Origin: Paramoeba atlantica
Taxonomy: Eukaryota; Discosea
DNA: 64,000 bases
Direction of reading: 5' to 3'
Assembly: GCA_977017575.1 (NCBI GenBank)
Contig: CDRNVI010000199.1
Location: 1-64,000, forward strand
In this document: positions 55,196-64,000 of the stretch, one piece after another
Numbering within the stretch: position 1 is the stretch's first letter
How the letters are laid out: every line of letters begins with the position of its first letter
Translations under genes and position numbers: made by a program
The notes under the pieces: generated by a model
What the model was told of the DNA's origin: nothing
The model's database searches: none
The model's input: the letters and a program-made list of their open reading frames with translations, nothing else

Positions 55196-55350
55196 TTATT
55201 GAAAAAAAATCATCATTTTCCATGAAGGATGTGAATTCAATTCTTCAAAAGATTGAGTTTTGAGAAGAGAAATTTTGGGAAATGCAAAACTTTGGATTTC
55301 ACCCTTTGCCAAAGTTCTGGGTCTAAAATTTTCAAAAAAAAAAAAATTTT
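55140..55350 (+). repeat. Possible second copy of SINE family II
   Basis: The stretch AACTTTGGATTTCACCC...AAAGTTCTGGGTC (from about 55,290) matches the body of the minus-strand candidate at 54,960-55,000, and an A-run follows. The 5' side has a weak tRNA-like B box (GATGTGAATTCAATTC). The two copies face each other as an inverted pair. Confidence 0.35.
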
Positions 55351-55601
55351 GTTTTTTTTTAACTTTCAAGGGTTTTTTAGAAACTCTCAATACAGTTAAT
55401 TTAGATAACACTGCATCTGATTTTTGAGAAAATGTGAATTTTAAAAATAAAATTTGGGTCCATTTTTTTTAGTAGCAATCCAGTGTTTAAAGGTGTCGTA
55501 AGCAACTTTTTGATGGTTGTTAAGGTGATAATTTTGTGTTTTTTTTTCAAATATCAGATGCACAAACCCAGCACCCATAATTCAAAATCCATTTTCATTT
55601 T

Positions 55602-55817
55602 TCAAAGACTGTGTTTCCAAATGTAACCCAACTTGGTTAACTCAAAACTTGATGTATTTTCCCATCCTAAATAAAAGAGAAGAGAAAGCCTAATATCTTT
55701 TTTGTCATGATGAAGAACTGTCCCACAAGCAATTGAGAGCCAAAATTCTTCAATCAAGCAAAAATCTTTGTTGAAAGAGTCTTCGAGAAGGAGTTCAGGT
55801 TCGAACAGAGTGAGCAA
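55602..55817 (-). CDS. Unidentified short open frame, possible R1 exon
   Basis: A 71-codon frame with ordinary composition (FEPELLLEDSFNKDFCLIEE, then FWLSIACGTVLHHDKKDI). It lies next to R1 copy 3 in the same orientation, so it may be an upstream or downstream exon of that gene-like repeat. No domain is recognised. It could equally be chance. Confidence 0.25.
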   Translation of the reverse strand: MLTLFEPELLLEDSFNKDFCLIEEFWLSIACGTVLHHDKKDIRLSLLFYLGWENTSSFELTKLGYIWKHSL

Positions 55818-55949
55818 TTTGTTTAGACATTTGAGAGAAAAACAAAAAACAAGAAGAAAAAAAAAGAAAAAAAAATAAAGGACTTGAACTAAATCATTTT
55901 GACTGTATTTTTTGAATAAAAAAAAAGAAAAAAAGTAATCTGAAAAAAA

Positions 55950-57825
55950 TCCAAGATGAAAATTGCTAATTTTTTTGTTTTTTTTTCTTTCAAATTTTTG
56001 ATTCTTTTTTCAAAATGCTTGCCAGATTCAATCTCAAAAGAAAAAAATGAATTCAATCATAAAAAAAGAAAAGAAGGAAATTAAAAATGGAATTCTTGCT
56101 CTGTCAACCAATTCCCCATAATTCTTTGTTTTCTTCTTCATGGACATTATCACCAAAAAACCCTTTTCCTCTCTCGATGTTATTGTTTCCTCCTGTTCAT
56201 TTTTCAAAGCTATCTAAGGATAGTTATTCTACTCTCTCTCTCCTCCTTCACCTTTATTATTTGATCATTTTTGTTTTTCGACTGCACGAGAATTTGTAAA
56301 AACAAATAAGAGTTTAGTGTCTTGGAAAGTGCTTGAAGAGAAGGTTATGTTTCTGTTTGATCATCTTGTTTTTCTTTTTCTTTCTTTTTTTTCTTTTGTT
56401 TTTCTCCCCTTTTTTTCTTTCTTTTTTTTTCTTCCTTTTTATTCTTCCTTTTTATTCTCTCTTTTTTTCTCCTTTTTTCTCCTTTTTCTTTTTTCTTTTC
56501 TTTTTTTTTTTATTATTCTTATCATTTTTAAAAATATCTTTTTTGAATCCACACAATACAGATTTCTAAAATTGTTGGAAGAATGAGTTGAAAGAAAGCA
56601 AGTGGTTCACATGGACTCTCAAAACCAATGGATTATTCAAAACTGTGACAACCACATTATTTTAACAAGAAAACCAGGAAAAAGCACTATTGTTGTTGAG
56701 AACTTATTTTAAAACCAAACCAGCAACAGTTTCTCCCCAAAATCCATTGCCAGCTTTGGAGCAGGAAGTTTTGGAAATGGAATTTCAAACTCTGGTGATT
56801 TCAAGTGTATTGGCTCTCTAAACAAAGGATCTAAGACTCACTGAAATATTATCACATCATTTGGATTTTTTAGTAACCCATATCATTCATCATCATATTC
56901 ACAAACTGTGCTTGTTTCAAATCATCAGATTTCTCAAGGTTTTGAAAGTCTATTTATTAAATTTTAAGAAATTATAATCCTTCAAAACACACACAAAAAA
57001 AAAATGAATTAACCTTTTCGAATCACTTTCTTCACAACTTGCTTCCCAATGGGCAGACAATGAATGAGTTCTTGAATCAGTCTTTTTGAAATGCTGGACT
57101 TGAACTTTTCAAAAGTTCAAGTTCAGTGTTTCAAAAGGTTTATCCTCTTTAATCTGTGTTCCTTCATACCTTCGAAGAGATAAACCACTTTAAAGTTTGT
57201 AATCTCTTCTGTTTTCCTCTTGATTTGAGATGTAAAAGCTCTCCTTTCCCATTGTTTTTCATGAATAACAGAAGTGTTGATGATTGGAAGTTGTTCTATT
57301 TTTGTTTGGAAGAAAAATTGAAAAATTGTCATTTAAAAAGAAAGTTAAACCAGATTGTTTTGTCTTTTTGACTTTTTTAATCTTTTTGATCTCTTTCCAA
57401 AAATCTTTTTGGTGTTTCTGTGAGATTCAGGTGTGCCCATTTTCAAAAAATTGCCTGATCTATTTATTCTTAGACTTTAGAATATGGAGAAAAAAGTAGA
57501 ACCAAAATAGAAAAGGACATCTTCTCTTTCAAGGGGAGATATTGGCAGTTTGACCAACACTTTTTTAACACTTTTCAACATCTCTCCCATAAAAGTTGTT
57601 TTTTTGGTTCTTTAAAAATACATTATTTCAAAGAACATCAAAAAACAAATCAAAATCAAAAAACAAACCTTAAAAAGACTTCAAACAAAGATCAAAAAAG
57701 TGGATGGCAGAAGCAAAGAGAAGTATGAAAGAAAAATATGAGAAAACACAAGAACACAAACACTGTCCAAAATAGGGACTCAAAAAAAGTGTGCGATTTT
57801 TGAAAAATCGAATGTGGTGGATTGA
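55950..57825 (-). pseudogene. R1 repeat, copy 3
   Basis: The same order of blocks as copies 1 and 2: the purine/pyrimidine tract (56,340-56,560), PEFEIPFPKLPAPK on the minus strand (about 56,800), the block around 57,250 (KQWERRAFTSQIKRK) and a conserved 5' flank reaching GATTTTTGAAAAATCG (57,800). All coding-like blocks are interrupted. Its flank continues further right than in copies 1 and 2. Confidence 0.45.
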
Positions 57826-57884
57826 TAAATTCATAACTTGAAGTTCATAATTTAGCTAATTTGAAATGATTTTCACTTTCTTTT

Positions 57885-58985
57885 TTTGAAAAGAGAGTTA
57901 GATATGATGTTATTTATTAAAATTAAAAAACCATCAGTAAATACAAGAAGTGAGTTTAGTTTGAGGTTTTTTTTTTTAAGTTTTTTATAAAATCCTTTTC
58001 ATAAAATGAAATTGGGAAACTATCTTTAAATATTTTTAGTAAAAATTACAAGGAAAATTAAAGTGTTTATAAATTAAAGTGTTTTCAAGAGTAGTTTGAA
58101 TTGAAAATAAAATGTGAAGAGTAGTTACTATGTTTCCTCAGAACTTCCTAACAAAATATGTTGAAGGGATTGGGAAAGCCTAGTTACAGACTAGAGGGGA
58201 ATTGATCCAATTCCACAAAGTTGAGTTTAAAACAATCCACTCTTCACTAGTTTCAGCAACATGTTGTGCTCTTGAATCTCATTGGTGGTCTTTCACAGCA
58301 CATTTTCCATTCTCTTTAGACCAACTTGCAGCAATTGCAATTGCATCAGCTTACTTATTCAACTTCTGAGGTACATGGGCAAATTCCACCTTGTTAAAGT
58401 GAACTGCCATCTCATGAATTTCACAAAGTAATCCATTCAAGGAATAATTGTTGATGGTGTGAGTTTTGGGAGCTGCCTTGGTGAGAATTATACAATCTCC
58501 AACAATCTCAATCTCATTTGTCATTGATCTATAACATTGCATCTCTCTCAGGCAACCTGTGAATTCACCAATATTGTTTGGTCTAAAAGAGATGGTTTCA
58601 AGTCCACCACATATCTCTTTCCCTTCTCTGAAAATTGCATAACCTGCATCCCCTAGGTGAGGGTCTGTTCACCTTGAGCCATTATAAAACACTTGAAAGT
58701 CTTTGAAATTAAAACTTTTCTTCTCATTAGATCTCTTCTTAGCCTGAAATCTTGGAGGCCAAGGGAGGATTTTGTTCTTTCCAAAATTTTCTCAAAAATT
58801 TCAATGGCAATTGAATGGCAATAGATTGGGATCCTTCAGCCCATGGTCCACAGACTCAAAAGAGCAGCACTCACCACTGAGGTTTCTTGCCTGGTAAGAT
58901 ACTTTGAGACAATACCAAAAAAAAACACACACCCTTGGTCTCTTGCCAGCCTGGAACTTTCAATTTTGTAAATTCACTTGAAAGC
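57885..58985 (-). mobile_element. Old LINE remnant, RNase H end
   Basis: A diverged relative of family 1 (about 75-80 percent by eye) with no poly(A). It covers the 3' UTR (AAAACCATC), the RNase H end (MTNEIEIVGDCIILTKAAPK, VEFAHVPQKLNK) and part of the preceding region. Truncated at both ends, it is the oldest LINE layer here. It shows that the family was active over a long period. Confidence 0.75.
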
Positions 58986-59194
58986 AACTAACAGCATTGA
59001 TACCAAATCCTGATTAGTGACTTAGGTGACCTGCATCCACCCTTGATGTAATCACAAATGAACTACCAAAATCCTGGCTTGTTCCTTCATCAGTGAAATG
59101 AGGAAGGATATTAATATGCTTATATTGAGGCAGGAGGTATGTGATGAGTCAGCCAATTGCAGTATCATCTTGACAGTGTTCATTCACCTCAAGT
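58986..59194. other. No recognisable feature
   Basis: A transition between the LINE remnant and the CCHC frame. I see no gene, repeat or RNA feature in it. Confidence 0.4.
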
Positions 59195-59627
59195 TTAGAA
59201 GAAGTGTTGGAACTCTGGACATTTTTCATGCCTTTTATTGTTTCCTTTGCTGTCTTTCTTGTCTTTCTTTTTTTGAGGGGAGATTATATAATCCCTCTTC
59301 AGCCTGTCCATCACAGTGTCAACTAACTTCTCTTCATCAGCCCTTTTCCTCTTCTTGTTACTGGAATCAGAAAGTGGATTCTGTCGACCTGATCTGCCCT
59401 CTCCTTGTTTGCATTGCCACGTCCAGTGTTGTTTCATTCACACAAAATTGCTTTCCTTGTTCGCTCGCCTCAGCCTTTTTTGGGCAGTCTTTGCGCAAAT
59501 GGCCAGGTTGAAGACAAACAAAGCAGTTCGGCTTGGATTTAACTTTCAGTTCCGCTTCTTGGCCACCATTCTGAAATCGGTTGGAACCCAACACGAATCG
59601 CTTTAGCACTCTTCCAACTCTCTGCAA
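59195..59627 (-). CDS. CCHC zinc-knuckle coding region, host gene or retroelement gag
   Basis: A minus-strand frame encodes a CCHC knuckle, CFVCLQPGHLRKDC (about 59,540-59,500), in a basic context, followed by ASEQGKQFCVNETTLDV. An overlapping frame continues with NKKRKRADEEKLVDTVMDRL, then KKKDKKDSKGNNKRHEK, and stops at 59,195. The knuckle is very like the second one of the gypsy gag in this window (CIKCLQPGHKKKDC), which suggests a gag relic. However, the region keeps CpG, unlike the other repeats, and lies beside host genes. It could be spliced or broken. CCHC knuckles bind single-stranded nucleic acid. Confidence 0.4.
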
Positions 59628-59976
59628 AACAAGAATCTTCTACTTTCGCCTCAAACAAAACTCGAAGTGTCTCATCATTTGAAAACTCTCTTCTTCTTTA
59701 CATCGAGTATCCAGCGTTCTGGAGACCAGATGAACAGAAAAGGGAAAAAAGAAATACAAACTTTGCGTTTGAGAGAATAAAAAAAGGGCGCTATTTTAGA
59801 AATGAAGGAGAATCTTTTTTTCTTTTTTTTTTTTCGCTTTTCTTTTTTTGAAAGCGAAAAAAATTGTTTTCCGCTTCTTGTCTTAGGGCCCCTTCTGAAA
59901 AAGAAAAGAGAGAGAAGAGAGGAGAGAGAGAAGAATACATTTTTAAAAACAAAAGAGAGAGGGGAGAAAATAGATC

Positions 59977-60525
59977 ATGGATGGTGGAGGGGGGCAGATG
60001 ATTTTGTCGAGCCATTTGGAGAAGAAAGGGGAGAAAGGATTGGGGGGGAAGATATTTCGGAAGCGTTGGTTTGAGATGAAGAAGAAGGAGGGAGGGGGGA
60101 GTGGTGATGTTTTTATTGCTTATTTTTTTGAGGGGAAGGAGTTGGGGAGGATTGATGTTAAGGATGTGAGAGGTTTTTTTTTTTTTTTTTTTTGGGGGGG
60201 GGGGTTTGGTTTTTTGTTTTTTGTTTGGTGGTTTTGTTTGTTGTTTAAAGAAAGAGAGAAGAAGGAAAAGAAGAGAGAGAGAAAAGAAAGAAAAAAAAAC
60301 AAACAAAAAAGACAAAAAAAGAAAAAGAAATGGAAAAAATTAAAAAAAAAAAAATAAGAAAAAAAAAAAATAGATGTGCGAGTAGGGCAACAAATTGGAG
60401 AGTTTGATTTGATCACTGATAAAAGAACTTATTATTTGAGAGCTCTTTTTGAAGAGGACTTTGAAAAATGGACTCGCATTCTTTGTCAGTTTTGTTTTTT
60501 TTTTTTTTTTTTTGTTTTTTGTTTT

Positions 60526-60556
<31 letters not shown>

Positions 60557-62119
60557 TGTTTGTTTTTTTTTGTTTTTTGTTTTTTTTTTGTTTTTTGTTT
60601 TTTTTGTTTTTATTTGTTTTTTTTTTTTTTGTTTTTTGTTTTTTTTGTTTTTTATTTGTTTTTTTTTGTTTTTTTTGTTTTTGTTTTTGTTTTTTTTGTT
60701 TTTTTTGTTTTTTTTGTTTTTTTTTGTTTTTTTTGTGTTTTGATTGATTATTGAAATTTATTATTCTTATTATTTCTTTTTTGTTGATTATTTTTTTTTC
60801 TGTTTCATTCTTTCTTTTTCTTTCTTTTTTCTCACAAGAAAATGCACAGAACAATTGGGAGAGAATTAATTAATCCTCATCTTCCATCTCAAGAAGACAA
60901 CAGCCTAAATCCTTCTGCTCATTGTTCTCTCTTTTCTTTCTTTCTTACTCTCTCTCTCTCTTTCTCTCTCTTTAATTTCATTTAATTTGTTGTTTGGTTG
61001 AATTTATTGTTGTGGATTTAGTTTGTTGTTTCTTGATTGAATTTGTTGTTTTTCGATTTTATATTTATTTTTAAATTAAATTCATTATTTATTTTTAAAT
61101 TAAATTCATTCTTTATTTTTAAATTAAATTCATTATTTATTTTCAATTTTATTCATTTTAATTAAAAAAACAAAACAAAAAAAATAGGGGATGGTTCAAA
61201 GATGAATGTATATCGAGTAAGTATGTTGCAAAAAGGTTTTGATGATGTTCGTCATGGTGAAAATGGATCTTCAGTTTTGTTTTCTTTTTATTTTATTTTG
61301 TTTTATTTTGTTTTGTTTTATTTTGTTTTGTTTTATTTTGTTTTATTTTATTTTATTTTATTTTTTTTAATTATTTTAATTTTGTTTTTGGTGTTTTTTT
61401 GTTTTTATTTGTGTGTGTGATTTTTTTTTATATTTTGTTTTTCTTCTGTTTTTGTTTTATTTTGTTTTTGTTTTTGTTTTTGTTTTCTATTTTGTTTTCT
61501 ATTTTGTTTTCTATTTTGTTTTCTTTTTTTGTTTTTATCTTCTTTTTTCTCTCTTTTTAATCCAAGTAAATAAAACAGTACCTCGATCAAGTTAGCAGTG
61601 TTGATGAATTTAATGAGTATTTTTTTTTCTTTTTCTATTTCTTTTCTTTTTCTTTTTTTTCTTTTTCTTTTTCTTTTTCTTTTTCATTTCATTTCTTTTT
61701 CTTTCTTCTTTTAATAATTGAAAAAAAAAAAAACAGCACCCGATCTGCAACAGATTATTATGGAAAGAAACCAGTTCAAGAAGTCCAAGGTCTTGGTTAT
61801 GGCGGGGTATCATTTTTTCTTTCTCTCTTCTCTCTCTCTTTTTTTTTTTTCTCTTTTTTCTCTTTTTTTTCTCTCTTTGAGATTTTTTGATTTTTTTTTT
61901 CTCCTTTTTTCTTTTCTTGAAAAACATTCTTCTTTCTCTCTTCTCTCTTCTCTCTCTTCTCTCTCTTCTCTCTCTTCTCTCTCCTAAATTACCTTTTTCT
62001 TTGTGAAGTTGGTCGATAAAATTCACGGAGATTTGTCTCGAAAACCAGAAATTACAACAATGGCTGATAAAAATCGTCAGAAAGAAGAAGATTTTCCAGA
62101 AGAATATGCTTCCTTTTAA
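59977..62119 (+). CDS. PH-domain protein, 229 aa, seven exons
   Basis: Exons: 59,977-60,172, 60,374-60,488, 60,850-60,923, 61,188-61,273, 61,579-61,616, 61,737-61,806 and 62,009-62,119 (TAA). They join in phase to exactly 690 nt. All introns are GT-AG, 120-361 bp, and made of T/G, A or CT runs. The N-terminal ~105 residues form a pleckstrin-homology domain: HLEKKGEKGLGGKIFRKRWF (first strands), AYFFEGKELGRIDVKDV, then FDLITDKRTYYLRALFEE and the C-terminal helix DFEKWTRILC with its invariant Trp. PH domains bind phosphoinositides or proteins at membranes. The remaining ~125 residues are hydrophilic, with no known domain, and end in EEDFPEEYASF. An in-frame stop sits just upstream of the ATG, supporting that start. 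It is convergent with the next gene. Confidence 0.8.
60173..62008 (+). repeat. Low-complexity introns of the PH gene
   Basis: Intron 1 has T21G11 then purine runs. Intron 2 is a 250-bp (T)nG tract. Intron 3 has CT repeats and TTTTTAAATTAAATTCAT repeats. Intron 4 has TTTTG/TTTTA repeats. Intron 6 ends in a CTCTTCTCT repeat. Phe-rich and Lys-rich open frames read from these tracts are artefacts. Confidence 0.85.
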
Positions 62120-62344
62120 AAAAGAAAAAAAAGAAAAAGAAAAAAGAAAAAAGAAAATATTCTTTCAAAAAGGAAAGGTTTTTGTTTTGTGGTATTTCAT
62201 CCTCTATTGCTTGAAAGTAAATTTTGTAAATTTCAATTTTTATTCTCTCTTCTTTTTTTTTTTTCTTTTCTCTTCAAAGATTTTAAAAAGACCATTTTTC
62301 TTTTCCAAAAAATCAAGAAGAACACCCTTCTCTCCTTCCTCTCT

Positions 62345-62376
<32 letters not shown>
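62120..62376. other. Convergent intergenic spacer
   Basis: 257 bp between two converging genes. It is A-rich after the PH gene stop (AAAAAAGAAAAA), then T- and CT-rich before the second gene's end. Both 3' UTRs must lie or overlap here. There is no canonical AATAAA on the plus strand. Confidence 0.6.
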
Positions 62377-63872
62377 CTACTGAGGCTCAGGAAAAAAACT
62401 AGAATTTTCTGTTTTAATCGCTTCAAATAATTTGGAATCATAAACAGCAACTGTACGAGAAGAAATTGCTCCAATGTATAATACATACACTTCTATTGCA
62501 CAGACTACTTGTTTTGGATTTGGATTTGGAATCGATTTTTTGATTATGTCTGTGTAGATTTGACCCTGTTTGTTTTTGGAAAGAGAATGAGAGGAGAGAG
62601 AGAAGAGAGAGAAGAGAGAGAATGAGAGAGAGAAGAGAGAGAATGAGAGAGAGAGAGAGAGAATGGGAGAAAGGTTAGAGAAAGAAGAGAAAGAAAAATA
62701 GAAATAAAATCCAAAAATAAAAAAATAAAAATAAAATAAAAATTGAACCTTTGAATCCCAAAGAGACTCTTTTTCACCACTCTCACGATATGAAGAAACT
62801 ACTTTTTGTACTTGAGGAACGACATCCATCCTTCCCTATTTCCCAATCATTTGTAAAGAGAGAGAGAGAGAAAAGAAAGAAAGAGAAAAGAGAGAGAGAG
62901 AGAGAGAGAGAAAAGAAAGAAAGTTAGGAGAGGGGAGAAGAAGAAGAGGAGGGTGAGAATGAGGAATGAAGAGAGAAAAGAGAGAAAGAGGAGAAAGAAA
63001 TAGGAATTGAGAAAGAGAAAGAGAAAGAGAAAGAGAAAGAGAAAGAGAGAGAGAGAAAAAACCTTATGATCAACAAGAGACAAACGATAAGAATAAGTAA
63101 AATCATCAAATTTCATTACCATTGAACTATTTCCCTGTTTTATTTGATTCATTTATTTTAATCTTTTTTGAATTATTCTTTAAATTATTTTTTATTATTT
63201 ATTATGTATTTTTCATTTATTTTCAAAATTTATTTTATTTTTTATTATAAAATAAATAAATCAATGATTTATTTTTTCTTTAAATCCAACAAAATGAATT
63301 TGTTTTAATTTTTTGAATAAAATAATAACTCAATTAAACCAACCTCCCAAAACATTTCTTGACTTTGGTGATACAAATCAACAACTCTTCTTCTTAAAAT
63401 TTGCACCATTTGATGAGATTGATCTTCATTGCTGGAATGAGAGGAAAGAAAGAAAGAAAGAGAAGATGAGAAGCAAATACAAAAAAGGAAAGAAGACTAA
63501 AAAAAACAAAAGAGAGAAAGAGAGAGAAGAGAGAAGAGAAAGAGAAGAGAAGAGAGAAAGAAGAGAAGAGAAAGAGAGAAAGAGAAGAGAGAGACCAAGG
63601 ATAGAGACGACCATGAGCAGGCATAATACTTGGTGCAATCACCTAAAATAGGAAAAAACTAAATTTAAAAAAAAAAAAGCATACAAGAGAAAGAAAAGAA
63701 AAGAGAGAGAAAAGAACAGAGAGAAAGGAAAGAGAGAAAGGAAAGAGAGAGAAAGGAAAGAGAGAGAAAGGAAAAGAAAGAAGAGAGAAACCTTTTGAGT
63801 GGTTCGATTAACAGCGATAAAATGAACAAGACCAGGAAATCTCAGTTGATAATAAACTATTGGTCGATGCAT
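62377..63872 (-). CDS. HPS1-like longin-domain protein, C-terminal part (six exons; 5' end outside window)
   Basis: Exons, in gene order: 63,872-63,792, 63,642-63,596, 63,431-63,344, 63,134-63,063, 62,835-62,749 and 62,565-62,377 (TAG). They join in phase to 564 nt, 187 aa. All introns are GT-AG, 149-227 bp, and CT- or AT-rich. The product reads YYQLRFPGLVHFIAVNRTTQ, VIAPSIMPAHGRLYP, a helix (MVQILRRRVVDLYHQSQEMF), MVMKFDDFTYSYRLSLVD, and near the end VVCAIEVYVLYIGAISSRTV. This order fits, from memory, the last longin domain of the FUZ/MON1/HPS1 family. HPS1 pairs with HPS4 as BLOC-3, the exchange factor for Rab32/38 on lysosome-related organelles. The first exon begins ATG right after an AG, but the family is much longer, so I read it as internal. 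Confidence 0.6.
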
Positions 63873-63874
63873 CT

Positions 63875-64000
63875 TTTTTATTATTATTTATTTTTTATTT
63901 TTTATTTTTTATTTTTTATTTTTTATTTTTTATTTTTTATTTTTTATTTTTTATTATTTATTATTTATTATTTATTTATGATTTATTATTTATTATTTAT
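63875..64000. repeat. TTTTTTA/TTATTTA simple repeat
   Basis: ATTTTTT units repeat about nine times, followed by TTATTATTTATT, up to the window end. It is probably intronic sequence of the HPS1-like gene. Confidence 0.8.

Noticed and set aside
60376-60754. Open frames rich in Phe/Val and Lys/Asn on both strands
   Set aside because: They are translations of the (T)nG intron tract; the true exon ends at 60,488 and the frames have no protein-like content.
61921-61983. Regular CTCTTCTCT repeat resembling a short array
   Set aside because: It is a simple repeat inside an intron with no spacer structure; nothing in the window resembles a CRISPR array.

Overview
This is an AT-rich eukaryotic window with two very different parts. 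About 1-59,000 is a graveyard of nested mobile elements. About 59,400-64,000 is a compact host-gene zone whose genes have very short exons and long, low-complexity introns. CpG is decayed to TpG/CpA in the repeats but retained in the right-hand genes, which points to an organism that methylates cytosines in its transposons. The dense short exons, T-rich introns and half-tRNA-primed copia elements make me think of an amoebozoan (slime-mould-like) protist. A fungus or another protist cannot be excluded from this sequence alone.

Layout. 1-5,774: a coding fragment on the minus strand, split by a non-autonomous LTR element (90-5,281). 5,776-7,495: a hAT DNA transposon with a decayed BED-finger transposase. 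7,496-16,423: three pieces of non-LTR retrotransposons (LINEs): family-1 fragment A, a family-2 ORF1 fragment and full-length family-1 copy B on the minus strand. 16,424-18,978: first copy of a dispersed multi-exon gene-like repeat called R1 here. 18,979-21,430: SINE pieces and a copia-type element with a shared LTR. 21,753-29,045: a short hAT derivative split by a Ty3/gypsy chromovirus (22,060-27,626) and two tRNA-derived SINEs. 29,050-30,045: a copia remnant. 30,045-33,950: R1 copy 2, an inverted repeat, a family-2 LINE and a hAT end. 33,969-54,009: a three-level nest, LINE D inside a Ty1/copia element inside LINE C. 54,041-57,830: SINEs, AT-rich DNA and R1 copy 3. 57,885-58,985: an old LINE remnant. 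59,195-59,627: a CCHC zinc-knuckle frame.

Host genes. I could splice two genes by hand. The first, plus strand at 59,977-62,119, has seven exons and encodes a 229-aa PH-domain protein. The second, minus strand at 62,377-63,872 and running off the window, has six exons and encodes the C-terminus of a protein resembling the FUZ/MON1/HPS1 longin family, possibly the BLOC-3 subunit HPS1. The genes are tail to tail, 257 bp apart.

Most notable observations: (1) the copia element carries a third, inverted LTR flanked by a 5-bp duplication in inverted orientation, the signature of a self-integration; (2) three separate LTR elements have primer-binding sites complementary to a tRNA-Lys fragment ending just past the anticodon loop; (3) the gypsy element sits at the 5' edge of a tRNA-derived SINE, as in Pol III-targeted integration; (4) LINE copies show CGA to TGA/CAA decay, short A-runs at their 5' junctions, and a UGA between endonuclease and reverse transcriptase shared by all three full-length copies.
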